Shown here piece after piece: positions 16,451 through 24,112 of a stretch of 25,519 nucleotides of DNA; the stretch's first letter is position 1, and each line of letters begins with the position of its first letter. Source of the stretch: an uncultured Eubacteriales bacterium (GTDB taxonomy: Bacteria > Bacillota > Clostridia > Oscillospirales > Acutalibacteraceae); the NCBI GenBank assembly GCA_900540235.1, contig UQEY01000028.1, forward strand, positions 1-25,519, written 5' to 3'. A program made the position numbers and the translations under genes. The notes under the pieces are model-generated. The model did not search any database and was not told the DNA's origin. It was given only the letters and a program-made list of their open reading frames with translations.

Positions 16451-16479
16451 ATTATATAAGCGAAGCAGGTTTAAGTCAA
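16451..16479 (-). promoter_or_regulatory. Promoter of sbcDC
   Basis: Minus strand TTGACT and TATAAT separated by 17 nt, 30 nt upstream of the sbcD ATG. It is divergent from the glycan-gene promoter at 16524-16552, with 44 nt between them. Confidence 0.75.
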
Positions 16480-16523
16480 TATTCACTTTTTATAGTATAA
16501 AATCATCAAATATGTATTTTTAC

Positions 16524-16552
16524 TTGCATTATTTTATTAAAATAAGTATTAT
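16524..16552 (+). promoter_or_regulatory. Promoter of the GH136/GH112 genes
   Basis: TTGCAT and TATTAT with 17 nt between, about 50 nt before the ATG at 16604, which has AAAAAGGAGAAG as ribosome site. No palindromic operator is evident and no regulator gene is adjacent. Confidence 0.5.
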
Positions 16553-16603
16553 ATAAATGTACAAAATTCACTTTTTAAAATCAAACTAAAAAGGAGAAGA
16601 AAT

Positions 16604-17059
16604 ATGAATTCATTTCTTTTTACAAATGATGAAGAAAAGAAGCAAGCCTTAGCTTCTCTCATATTTGCAAAAAAGCTCGGACTTATTGATGATGACAGCC
16701 TTGACGGTGTCAAAAAGCGCTGTGAAGAAGAAAACGAGAAAAGGAAAAAACAGCTTGAAAACGGTGAAACTGTTTACGGTCTTACTCATTTTTCACTTCC
16801 TGCTTACCTTGACTATGAACTTACAAGGCTGAAGCTTGACTTTGTCGGCGAAACGGACAAGGTAAAAAAAGTATATAACTTCCCTGAAATAACAAAAAAA
16901 GAAAAAAGAGCGTATTACAAAAACAACAAAGACTTGTTTACCCGCTACAACAACGGCGACCGCTTTTTCTTTTTTGAAGTTAAAACAGTTATTGACAAAA
17001 AAATAAGAGAGGAGCAATATGATGCAGAAATCGAAAAAATACTTTGTAAGCTCGATTAA
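16604..17059 (+). CDS. Putative LnbY-like helper subunit of GH136 lacto-N-biosidase
   Basis: A 151-residue, highly charged, mostly helical protein with no signal peptide (MNSFLFTNDEEKKQALAS). The second half (ITKKEKRAYYKNNKDLFTRY...VIDKKIREEQYDAEI) resembles the helical part of SurA/PpiC-type chaperones without their isomerase domain. Its stop lies 38-41 nt inside the next gene. Known GH136 lacto-N-biosidases need a partner: LnbY in Bifidobacterium longum, or an all-helical first subunit in gut Clostridia. A small helical protein translationally coupled to a beta-helix glycosidase fits that role. The assignment rests on gene order and character rather than a diagnostic motif; otherwise it is a hypothetical protein. 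Confidence 0.6.
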   Translation: MNSFLFTNDEEKKQALASLIFAKKLGLIDDDSLDGVKKRCEEENEKRKKQLENGETVYGLTHFSLPAYLDYELTRLKLDFVGETDKVKKVYNFPEITKKEKRAYYKNNKDLFTRYNNGDRFFFFEVKTVIDKKIREEQYDAEIEKILCKLD

Positions 17060-18308
17060 CGGAAATGATGCAAACGACGGTTTAAGCGAAAGCACCGCAT
17101 TTAAGTCGCTTTTAAAAATAAATGAGCTTGAAATTAATGCAGGCGATGAAATATTGCTTCAAAAAGGCTCGGTTTTTGAAAACGAGTTTTTACACCTTAA
17201 AAACTGCGGTAATATAAACGGCGAAAAGATAGTTATATCAAGCTTTGGTGACGGTGACGAGCTTCCGCATATAAAAACAAACGGCAACGGTGTTTGGTAT
17301 CAGGACTATGGAGTGGAACTTGATTATTCGGGTCATCGGTACAAAGGCGATGTTTCGTCATCAATTCTTCTTTACGATGTTGAAAACATTGTTATAAAAG
17401 ACATTGAAATAAGCAACAAAGAAGAATACACCGACGCTGAAGCTTACAGTGCGCCAAACAAGATGGACAGAACGGGCGTAGCTGCAGTGGCTCAAAACAG
17501 AGGTACACTTCATTCAATCACGCTTGACAATTTGTTTATTCACGATGTTAACGGCAATGTTTACAACAAGCATATGAATAACGGCGGAATTTATATGACT
17601 GCATTTAAGCCTGAAAATGAAGAAAAAACAGGCATTGCAAGGTATGACGGCGTTACGGTTGAAAACTGTTATGTTAAAAATGTAAGCCGCTGGGGTATTG
17701 CAGTAGGTTATGTTTATAATCACGACAAATTTGCCACAAAAGAGCTTGATGCCGAAACATTTAAAAAGTACGGAAATGAGAACATAGTTCTTAAAAACAA
17801 CTATGTTAAATTTGCAGGCGGTGACGCAATTACGCCTATGTATGCGTTAAACGCACTCGTTGAGCACAACACTGCCGATTCCTGTGCAACCGAGATGAAC
17901 GACAGAATTTACAAATATCCTGAAAAGAGAGCCGGCAAAGTTGCGGCTGCCGTTTGGCCGTGGAAGTGCAAAGACGCTCTTTTGAGATACAATGATGTTG
18001 TTGACACAAAGCTTAACCAAGACGGCATGGCTTATGACGCAGACTCAGGCGACGGCACAAGGTATGAATACAACTTTTCCCGTCTTAACGAGGGCGGATG
18101 TATGATGTTTTGCTTGCAACAAGCAGTTCACAACTACTTTGAAAACAACCTAAGCGTTGACGATTTGAGCGGAACTATGACCCCGGCAAGCAACCCTGAC
18201 GGTTATGTTGCAAACAATACATTTTATGTAAGACAAGGTGTTCCTTTTGTAAGAAAAAGGATGCACGGAAAAATGACAAAAGTAAATAATAAAATCATAA
18301 AATTATAA
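17019..18308 (+). CDS. Right-handed beta-helix glycosidase, probable GH136 lacto-N-biosidase
   Basis: A 429-residue protein made of parallel beta-helix coils, opening with the lyase/hydrolase pattern KKYFVSSINGNDANDGLS and continuing with repeated (I/V)xN(N/C)xV turns. GH136 enzymes have this fold and release lacto-N-biose (Gal-b1,3-GlcNAc) from lacto-N-tetraose-type chains. Their two catalytic aspartates are seven residues apart (D411/D418 in B. longum LnbX, from memory). Here QDGMAYDADSGDG gives D335 and D342 at that spacing. The downstream GH112 phosphorylase uses the expected product. Starts ATG 17019 or 17022 both follow GAGGAG; the second has better spacing. No signal peptide, sortase site or membrane helix, so it appears cytoplasmic. 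A beta-helix polysaccharide lyase or another GH is the alternative. Confidence 0.72.
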   Translation: MMQKSKKYFVSSINGNDANDGLSESTAFKSLLKINELEINAGDEILLQKGSVFENEFLHLKNCGNINGEKIVISSFGDGDELPHIKTNGNGVWYQDYGVELDYSGHRYKGDVSSSILLYDVENIVIKDIEISNKEEYTDAEAYSAPNKMDRTGVAAVAQNRGTLHSITLDNLFIHDVNGNVYNKHMNNGGIYMTAFKPENEEKTGIARYDGVTVENCYVKNVSRWGIAVGYVYNHDKFATKELDAETFKKYGNENIVLKNNYVKFAGGDAITPMYALNALVEHNTADSCATEMNDRIYKYPEKRAGKVAAAVWPWKCKDALLRYNDVVDTKLNQDGMAYDADSGDGTRYEYNFSRLNEGGCMMFCLQQAVHNYFENNLSVDDLSGTMTPASNPDGYVANNTFYVRQGVPFVRKRMHGKMTKVNNKIIKL

Positions 18309-18320
18309 GCGAGGTAAAAT

Positions 18321-20513
18321 ATGGCAAACGCAAAAGGAAGAGTTACCATTCCTACCGATATGGATGTGGTAAAAGAAACACTTGAAATTATGAACGAATG
18401 GGGTGCAGACGCTATTCGTGACTGTGACGGAACAGAATTCCCGCAGGAACTTCGTAACACAGGCGCAAAAGTTTATGCAACCTACTACACAACAAGAAAA
18501 GATAACGACTGGGCAAAGGCTAACCCTGACGAAATTCAGCAGATGTACATTATGACTAAGTTTCATACTGCAGTTGAAGATACGCTTTCAATTCATCTTA
18601 TGGACCACCTTTATCCCGATATGCTCAAGGTTAATAACCGTGACGACATTACAAGATGGTGGGAAGTTATTGACAGGACTACAGGCGAAGTTGTGCCGAC
18701 CGGTTCTTGGAGTTATGACGAAGAAAGCGGCAATGTCACAATTCAGGGCGCTAAACTTTTCCACGAATACACAGTAAGTTTCCTTGCTTACATTATGTGG
18801 GACCCGGTACATATGTACAACGCAGTTGTTAACGAATGGGATGTTGAACCGCAAATCACTTTTGATGTTCGCCAGCCTAAAACAAGAGCACATTCGCTCG
18901 AAAGGCTTCGCAAATTCCTTGACACTCACGAATATGTTGATGTTGTAAGATTTACAACTTTCTTCCACCAATTCACCCTTATTTTTGATGAACTTGCAAG
19001 AGAAAAATTTGTTGACTGGTTCGGTTATTCCGCTTCGGTAAGCCCTTATATTCTTGAGCAGTTTGAAAAGGAAGTAGGTTACAAATTCCGCCCTGAATTC
19101 ATCATTGACCAGGGTTATATGAATAATACTTACAGAATTCCTTCAAAAGAATTTAGAGATTTTCAGGCTTTTCAAAGGAGAGAAGTTGCAAAGCTTGCAA
19201 AGGAAATGGTTGACATCGTTCATGAATACGGCAAGGAAGCTATGATGTTTATGGGTGACCACTGGATAGGTATGGAGCCGTTTATGGACGAGTTTGCTTC
19301 TATCGGTCTTGACGCAGTTGTAGGCAGTGTAGGCAACGGCGCTACTCTCCGTCTTTTCAGTGATATTAAAAATGTTAAATATACCGAAGGCAGATTTTTG
19401 CCTTACTTCTTCCCTGATGTATTTTGTGAAGGCGGCGACCCTATTAAGGAAGCTAAGGTTAACTGGGTAACAGCAAGAAGGGCTATTTTGAGAAGTCCTA
19501 TTCAGCGTATCGGCTACGGCGGATATCTTAAACTTGCGCTCAAGTTTCCTGACTTTGTTGAATATATAAAGTCTGTTTGTGACGAGTTCAGAACTCTTTA
19601 CGACAATATTCAGGGCGTAATACCGTACTGCGTAAAAAAAGTTGCAGTGCTCAACTGCTGGGGCAAGATGCGTGCTTGGAGTAACCATATGGTTCACCAC
19701 GGTCTTTACTACAGGCAAAACTATTCATACTTCGGCGTTATTGAAGCGCTCAGCGGTGCTCCGTTTGATGTTTCGTTTATCAGCTTTGACGATATTAAAA
19801 ATGACAAAGATTTATTAAAGCAGTTTGATGTTATCATCAATGTAGGCGACGCAGACACAGCTCAGGGCGGCGGCGAATACTGGGCAGATGAAGAAGTTGT
19901 TACCGCAGTTAAATCATTCGTTTATAACGGCGGCGGTTTTATCGGTGTAGGCGAACCGGGTGCGCACCAGTGGCAGGGCAAGTTTTTCCAACTTGATGAT
20001 ATCCTCGGTGTTGAAAGAGAAAACGGACTTACGCTCAACACCCGTCGTTACAACACGGAAGAACATCGTGACCATTTCATCCTTGAAGATACAAACGGCG
20101 GCAATATTGACTTTGGCGAGGGCAAGAAAAACATTGTTGCACTTGAAGATACAACAGTTCTTGTTCAAAACGCAAGTGAACTTCCGTTTGCGGTAAGGCA
20201 CGCAGAGGAAGTACAAATGGCGGTAAGAGAGTTTGGCAAGGGCAGAGGCGTTTATATCAGCGGTCTTCCTTACAGTTTTGAAAACAGCCGTGTACTTTAC
20301 AGAGCGGTGCTTTGGAGTGCAAGTGCAGAAAATGAACTTCACAAATGGTATTCAACTAACTACAATGTTGAAGTTCACGCTTATGTTAAAAACGGTAAAT
20401 ACTGCGTAGTTAACAACACCTATGAGCCACAGGATACCACCGTTTATGTAGGCGACGGTTCATCATTTGAACTCCATCTTGAATCAAATGAAATCAAGTG
20501 GTATGAAATTTAA
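18321..20513 (+). CDS. lnpA: GH112 1,3-beta-galactosyl-N-acetylhexosamine phosphorylase
   Basis: A 730-residue cytoplasmic enzyme that splits lacto-N-biose or galacto-N-biose with phosphate to galactose-1-phosphate plus GlcNAc or GalNAc, saving ATP in the Leloir route. The N-terminal KGRVTIPTD...ADAIRDCDGTEFP is the family opening, and the length is typical. Residue 313 is the aspartate of GDHWIGMEP, the same number as the general acid D313 of the B. longum enzyme (from memory). A TIM barrel about 1-430 is followed by a glutamine-amidotransferase-like beta/alpha domain and a C-terminal beta domain. GAGG site, 12 nt after the beta-helix gene, same transcript. GNB versus LNB preference cannot be read from sequence. 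Confidence 0.95.
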   Translation: MANAKGRVTIPTDMDVVKETLEIMNEWGADAIRDCDGTEFPQELRNTGAKVYATYYTTRKDNDWAKANPDEIQQMYIMTKFHTAVEDTLSIHLMDHLYPDMLKVNNRDDITRWWEVIDRTTGEVVPTGSWSYDEESGNVTIQGAKLFHEYTVSFLAYIMWDPVHMYNAVVNEWDVEPQITFDVRQPKTRAHSLERLRKFLDTHEYVDVVRFTTFFHQFTLIFDELAREKFVDWFGYSASVSPYILEQFEKEVGYKFRPEFIIDQGYMNNTYRIPSKEFRDFQAFQRREVAKLAKEMVDIVHEYGKEAMMFMGDHWIGMEPFMDEFASIGLDAVVGSVGNGATLRLFSDIKNVKYTEGRFLPYFFPDVFCEGGDPIKEAKVNWVTARRAILRSPIQRIGYGGYLKLALKFPDFVEYIKSVCDEFRTLYDNIQGVIPYCVKKVAVLNCWGKMRAWSNHMVHHGLYYRQNYSYFGVIEALSGAPFDVSFISFDDIKNDKDLLKQFDVIINVGDADTAQGGGEYWADEEVVTAVKSFVYNGGGFIGVGEPGAHQWQGKFFQLDDILGVERENGLTLNTRRYNTEEHRDHFILEDTNGGNIDFGEGKKNIVALEDTTVLVQNASELPFAVRHAEEVQMAVREFGKGRGVYISGLPYSFENSRVLYRAVLWSASAENELHKWYSTNYNVEVHAYVKNGKYCVVNNTYEPQDTTVYVGDGSSFELHLESNEIKWYEI

Positions 20514-20531
20514 TCGATTATAAATAAAACA

Positions 20532-20570
20532 AAAGACAGTACAGAAAAATCTGTACTGTCTTTCTTTTTT
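20532..20570 (+). terminator. Bidirectional terminator between GH112 gene and cstA
   Basis: AAAGACAGTACAGA pairs perfectly with TCTGTACTGTCTTT (14 bp, loop AAAA), followed by CTTTTTT on the plus strand. The A-rich left flank gives a T-rich tail for the convergent cstA transcript as well. Confidence 0.92.
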
Positions 20571-20582
20571 GGGTTAATTTAA

Positions 20583-22283
20583 TTAAGCTTCTTTTACTTC
20601 TTTAACTTCACTGCCCTTTTTGCTCTTAACATAACTTTTAGCCGAGTTAATAACAATGATAACCGCAAGAACAATAAGGAGAACCGCAACAACAAGTTGA
20701 ATTACGCTTGCAAAAATATCGGTACCTGCCGTAAGTGACTTAACAAGACCGATTACACGCTGAACAAGAGCGGTAAATGTTACGCAAAGCATAATAATCA
20801 TAGGTGGGAAAAGCATCTTGTTGCTTCTGCCTGTAACCTTGAGGAACACGCAAAGAGTGATAAGTACGAGTGCACTCAAAAGTTGGTTGGCAGAACCGAA
20901 AAGAGGCCAAATTGTTTGATAGCCAATCTTTGTAAGAATAAAACCGCAAAGAAGAGTGATAATTGTTGAGAAATATGTGTTGCACATAAGTTTGCGCCAT
21001 GGCTTAGCATTTTTCATATCGTCAACGCTGAAGAATTCCTGAAAACTCATTCTGCCTATACGGGCAACAGCGTCAAGAGTTGTGAGCGCCAAAGCAGATA
21101 CGCACATAGTCATAAATACGGTTGAGAAATGAACCGAAAGGCCCATTTTTTCAAAGAAGCCTGCAACACCGCTTGAGAAAATTTGGAACGGAGTGCCCTC
21201 GGCAGGAACACCGTTTTTAGCAGCCGCACCTGCGACGCAAAGAGCAAGAACGGCAAGCACGCTTTCAAGAATCATAGCGCCATAGCCGACCTTGAGCATA
21301 TCTTTTTCATTAGCAATGGTTTTTGATGAAGTACCGCTTGATACGAGCGAATGGAAGCCTGAAACAGCGCCGCACGCAACAGTTACGAAAAGAATCGGAA
21401 ACATAGTGCCGAGCTGTTCGTTTTTAAAGCCTGTATAAACCGGAAGGTTCATAGTAGGATGACCGATAACAAGACCCAAAGCTGCACCGAAAATCATACA
21501 AACAAACATAATTGTTGTCATATAATCTCTCGGTTGTTTCATAAGCCAAATAGGAACAATAGCTGCAATAAAGATATAAGCAAATACTACATAGCTCCAA
21601 CCGTCTTTACCAAGGGTGATAGGAACTTTAATACCGATAGCAAATGAAATTACGATGAAGATTACACCGATAACAAATTCTTTCCAACCCGAGAAGTTAA
21701 ACTTCTTTTGGATAAGACCGAAAAGTACGGCAAATACCATAAACATAATTGAAACCATACCGGCTGAGCCGTTAATTGAAGCGGTAGGAAGTTTTGCACC
21801 GGTTACGGCGTCAAACGAAGTGAATGTACCTGAAACCATATCGGCAAATACTGCGATAATAAGAAGCGAGAATAGCCAGCAGAAAAGCAAGAAAAGCTTT
21901 CTGCCCGTTTTACCGATATACTTTTCAATAAGCATACCCATCGACTTGCCCTCGTTTTTAACCGAAGCATAAAGTGCACCGAAGTCGGTAACTGCGCCGA
22001 AAAATACACCGCCGACAAGTATCCAAAGAAGTACGGGAAGCCAGCCGAACACAGCCGCCTGAATGGCACCGGTTACAGGGCCGGCACCTGCGATTGAAGA
22101 AAATTGGTGAGAAAAAACAGTCCAACCGTTTGTAGGGACATAGTCCTCACCGTCGTTATACTTTACGGCAGGAGTTTCGGCTTTAGGGTCAACACCCCAT
22201 TTTTTAGCAATATGTCTGCCGTAAAAGACATAGCCTGCGCCGAGAACAACAACAGCAATTAAAACAATTACAAGTGTGTTCAT
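20583..22283 (-). CDS. cstA: CstA-family carbon starvation transporter
   Basis: A 566-residue membrane protein with about 15-16 helices. CstA proteins import peptides, pyruvate or amino acids during nutrient shortage. Diagnostic stretches are FSHQFSSIAGAGPVTGAIQA after the first helix, GGVFFGAVTDFGALYASVKN with the following KSMGMLIEKYIG, and HSLVSSGTSSKT near residue 315. It has the shorter Clostridial form (E. coli CstA is about 700 residues). The tail is lysine-rich and cytoplasmic. A T-box leader with terminator precedes it, so expression should rise when one tRNA becomes uncharged. This makes an amino-acid or peptide substrate more likely than pyruvate here. Confidence 0.93.
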   Translation of the reverse strand: MNTLVIVLIAVVVLGAGYVFYGRHIAKKWGVDPKAETPAVKYNDGEDYVPTNGWTVFSHQFSSIAGAGPVTGAIQAAVFGWLPVLLWILVGGVFFGAVTDFGALYASVKNEGKSMGMLIEKYIGKTGRKLFLLFCWLFSLLIIAVFADMVSGTFTSFDAVTGAKLPTASINGSAGMVSIMFMVFAVLFGLIQKKFNFSGWKEFVIGVIFIVISFAIGIKVPITLGKDGWSYVVFAYIFIAAIVPIWLMKQPRDYMTTIMFVCMIFGAALGLVIGHPTMNLPVYTGFKNEQLGTMFPILFVTVACGAVSGFHSLVSSGTSSKTIANEKDMLKVGYGAMILESVLAVLALCVAGAAAKNGVPAEGTPFQIFSSGVAGFFEKMGLSVHFSTVFMTMCVSALALTTLDAVARIGRMSFQEFFSVDDMKNAKPWRKLMCNTYFSTIITLLCGFILTKIGYQTIWPLFGSANQLLSALVLITLCVFLKVTGRSNKMLFPPMIIMLCVTFTALVQRVIGLVKSLTAGTDIFASVIQLVVAVLLIVLAVIIVINSAKSYVKSKKGSEVKEVKEA

Positions 22284-22320
22284 AATTACATCTTCTTTCT
22301 TTATTATTTAACAATCAAAT

Positions 22321-22629
22321 GAAAAAACAAAAACCTCCGCCCGGACAGAACCCATAAGATTCTGTGCAAAGGCGAAGGCATAAATTCATTTTGCTTCCGT
22401 GTTACCACTTTGCTTGCCGACACAGCCGACCGCTCAACCACCGTCAAATATTAACAGTGCCTCATATAACGGTGAGAACCGACTTTAACTACTCGCACTC
22501 TTTCACTAAAGTTGCTTGCAGGTGAGGGCAAAAGCGTTCCTTGATACTGACTTGCACTACCGTCAGCTTTCTGAAAACGGTGATACGAATTGTCATTTCC
22601 TGTTCAATGCATTTGACTGTTTAATTTAT
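22321..22629 (-). ncRNA. T-box leader of cstA
   Basis: A ~310-nt untranslated leader with T-box architecture on the minus strand. The stem I base TGC-TTG-CAGG pairs with CCTG-CAA-GCA. A kink-turn-like AAATGA/TCA follows. The distal region CAGAAAGCTGACGGTAGTGCAAG has the AG-bulge and terminal-loop pattern. Stems II/III follow, then the T-box core AAGTGGTAACACGG (bulge TGGTAAC, 22401-22407). GCAAAG before the core can pair with CTTTGC (22366-22371) as antiterminator, in competition with the terminator. The bulge base U would pair with discriminator A. The specifier codon is ambiguous. In two alignments of CGCTTTTGCCC it is GCC or GCT, both alanine, but Arg, Phe and Cys cannot be excluded. Confidence 0.88.
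22322..22378 (-). terminator. T-box terminator
   Basis: CCTTCGCC pairs with GGCGGAGG and the inner ACAGAA with TTCTGT, followed by TTTTTGTTTTTT. It lies about 40 nt upstream of the cstA ATG. Confidence 0.9.
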
Positions 22630-22635
22630 GGTTTT

Positions 22636-22664
22636 ATGTTAGTACCAAAATTTCAATTTGTCAA
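22636..22664 (-). promoter_or_regulatory. Promoter of the T-box/cstA transcript
   Basis: Perfect TTGACA and TAACAT with 17 nt between, placing the start near 22629, just before stem I of the T-box. The remaining gap up to 22789 holds only weak short inverted repeats and no gene that I can support. Confidence 0.75.
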
Positions 22665-22789
22665 ACGGTTGAAGCTATTTTTGTAAGTATGAACAAATCA
22701 ACACGCTCAATAATGCCAGTATTTGGCTATTTTTGAACAGTTTGTAAACAAGTAAAAGCCATTTATATACACTTGTCGTTTAAATAAAA

Positions 22790-23641
22790 CTATGAATTTT
22801 TTAAAAACTCCTTAACCTCGTCAATTTTGGCAAGACCTTGTTCATAACCGAGGTTATAGATATGCTGAATTTTCATCGGTTCGCTGTCAAACGTGTGAAA
22901 ATCGAGCGGCGAGCGAGGAGCAATAACAAATACATTGCCTCTTTTTTCTTCGTCAAAAACAAGTTTACGCTGGGCATTATACATCTCGTGCCTTTTAAGA
23001 ACAGCCTGCGCAACCATAGGGTATTTGTGAAGCACTTTCATAGTAGCTTTATCGTGACCGATAGGCTTCTTTTCAAAATATCTGTCCTGAGTTAAAATAA
23101 CAACGCATTTTTCACATCCGTCCTCATACGCTTTTTTAAGCGGAATTGAGTCACAAACGCCGCCGTCAAAATACATATCTTTGCCGATTTGAACCGGCTT
23201 TGAAACAAGCGGCAGAGCACAGGAAGCATGAATAATTTTGCACTCTTTTCTAAAATCGGTAGGATAAAAATATTCCGCTTTACCCGTTTTCGCATTGGTG
23301 GCAACAACACAAAATTTCGTTTTACTCTTTTCAAATTCATCATAATTTAGAGGAAACATTTTGTATGAAAGCTCGCCGAATATCCATTTTGAGTTAAGAA
23401 ATTCGCCGTTTTTAAAAATTGATTTAACGCCCATATAGCGTTCATCGTTTGCATAACCTATGCAAATATCTCTCATTCGGTGAATATTTTTTGCGATATA
23501 TGAAACACCGTTGCAACTTCCTGCCGAAACACCGATAACATAAGGAAAAGTTATATCGTTTTCCATAAAAGCGTCGAGCACACCGCTTTCATAAGTGGCA
23601 CGCAGACCGCCACCCTCAAGCACCAAACCCGAACTAAACAT
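22790..23641 (-). CDS. Patatin-like phospholipase family protein
   Basis: A 283-residue predicted cytoplasmic or membrane-associated lipid acyl hydrolase related to E. coli YjjU. It has the oxyanion-hole motif EGGGLR (9-14), nucleophile S39 in GVSAGS and dyad aspartate D159 in FDGG. The catalytic Ser-Asp pair is complete. No signal peptide or membrane helix is seen, and the C-terminal part is basic and helical. The ATG has CGGAGTG upstream. Only about 34 nt separate it from the terminator-like hairpin behind the 92-aa gene, with no convincing promoter between, so it may depend on read-through. Natural substrate unknown. Confidence 0.9.
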   Translation of the reverse strand: MFSSGLVLEGGGLRATYESGVLDAFMENDITFPYVIGVSAGSCNGVSYIAKNIHRMRDICIGYANDERYMGVKSIFKNGEFLNSKWIFGELSYKMFPLNYDEFEKSKTKFCVVATNAKTGKAEYFYPTDFRKECKIIHASCALPLVSKPVQIGKDMYFDGGVCDSIPLKKAYEDGCEKCVVILTQDRYFEKKPIGHDKATMKVLHKYPMVAQAVLKRHEMYNAQRKLVFDEEKRGNVFVIAPRSPLDFHTFDSEPMKIQHIYNLGYEQGLAKIDEVKEFLKNS

Positions 23642-23675
23642 AATTTCACACTCCGTAAAACAAGATATAAAAATA

Positions 23676-23701
23676 GACGGCTTCAGTCACCCAAAGCCGT
23701 C
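23676..23701 (-). terminator. Terminator or attenuator between the 92-aa gene and the patatin gene
   Basis: GACGGCTT pairs with AAGCCGTC over 8 bp, followed on the minus strand by TATTTTTATA. The broken T-run suggests partial read-through into the patatin gene. Confidence 0.7.
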
Positions 23702-23715
23702 AAAGTAAATTAAAA

Positions 23716-23994
23716 TTACTCAGCTTTTTTCTTTGCAGGAGCTTTTTTAGCAGCTTTTTTAGGAGCTGACTTTTTAGCAGGAGCTGCCTTTTCTTCCTTA
23801 GGTTCTTCTGCCTTTTCTTCTGCTTTAGCTTCTACGATTTCAATTTCGTTGTCACATTCAAAGAAATCATTATCGTCAAAATACTCAGGTTCTTTGTGAG
23901 CCAAAAGCTTTTGAATAGCGATATAAGCAGCAGCAATTACACCTGCAATAGCAACAATAGCACTGATAACCTTTAATAACTTTTTGAAATTCAT
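23716..23994 (-). CDS. Small membrane-anchored protein with histone-H1-like tail
   Basis: A 92-residue protein in three parts. A short basic start leads into one hydrophobic helix (about 8-30). An acidic segment (about 35-68, rich in D and E) follows. The last part is a low-complexity Lys/Ala/Pro tail (about 69-92, APAKK...KKAPAKK) like the C-terminal tails of histone H1 and bacterial H1-like proteins. The tail could bind DNA, RNA or anionic envelope polymers and would be cytoplasmic under the usual positive-inside rule, but this is inference. Strong promoter (24026-24054) and ribosome site (AAAGGGG) suggest good expression. I do not know a named family. Confidence 0.8.
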   Translation of the reverse strand: MNFKKLLKVISAIVAIAGVIAAAYIAIQKLLAHKEPEYFDDNDFFECDNEIEIVEAKAEEKAEEPKEEKAAPAKKSAPKKAAKKAPAKKKAE

Positions 23995-24025
23995 AATTTT
24001 GAACCCCTTTCAAATAACTATTTAT

Positions 24026-24054
24026 ATTATAAAGTTAAACTTTCACAAAGTCAA
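24026..24054 (-). promoter_or_regulatory. Promoter of the 92-aa gene
   Basis: Minus strand TTGACT and TATAAT with 17 nt between, about 31 nt upstream of the ATG. Confidence 0.78.
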
Positions 24055-24112
24055 GATAAATTATAATATAATACAAAATCAATTCAATAAGTCGGAATAT
24101 GTAAAAATATTT

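Noticed and set aside
19143..19718. Minus-strand open frame of 191 codons
   Set aside because: Shadow of the GH112 gene on the opposite strand; no ribosome site or domain, and GH112 coding is unmistakable.
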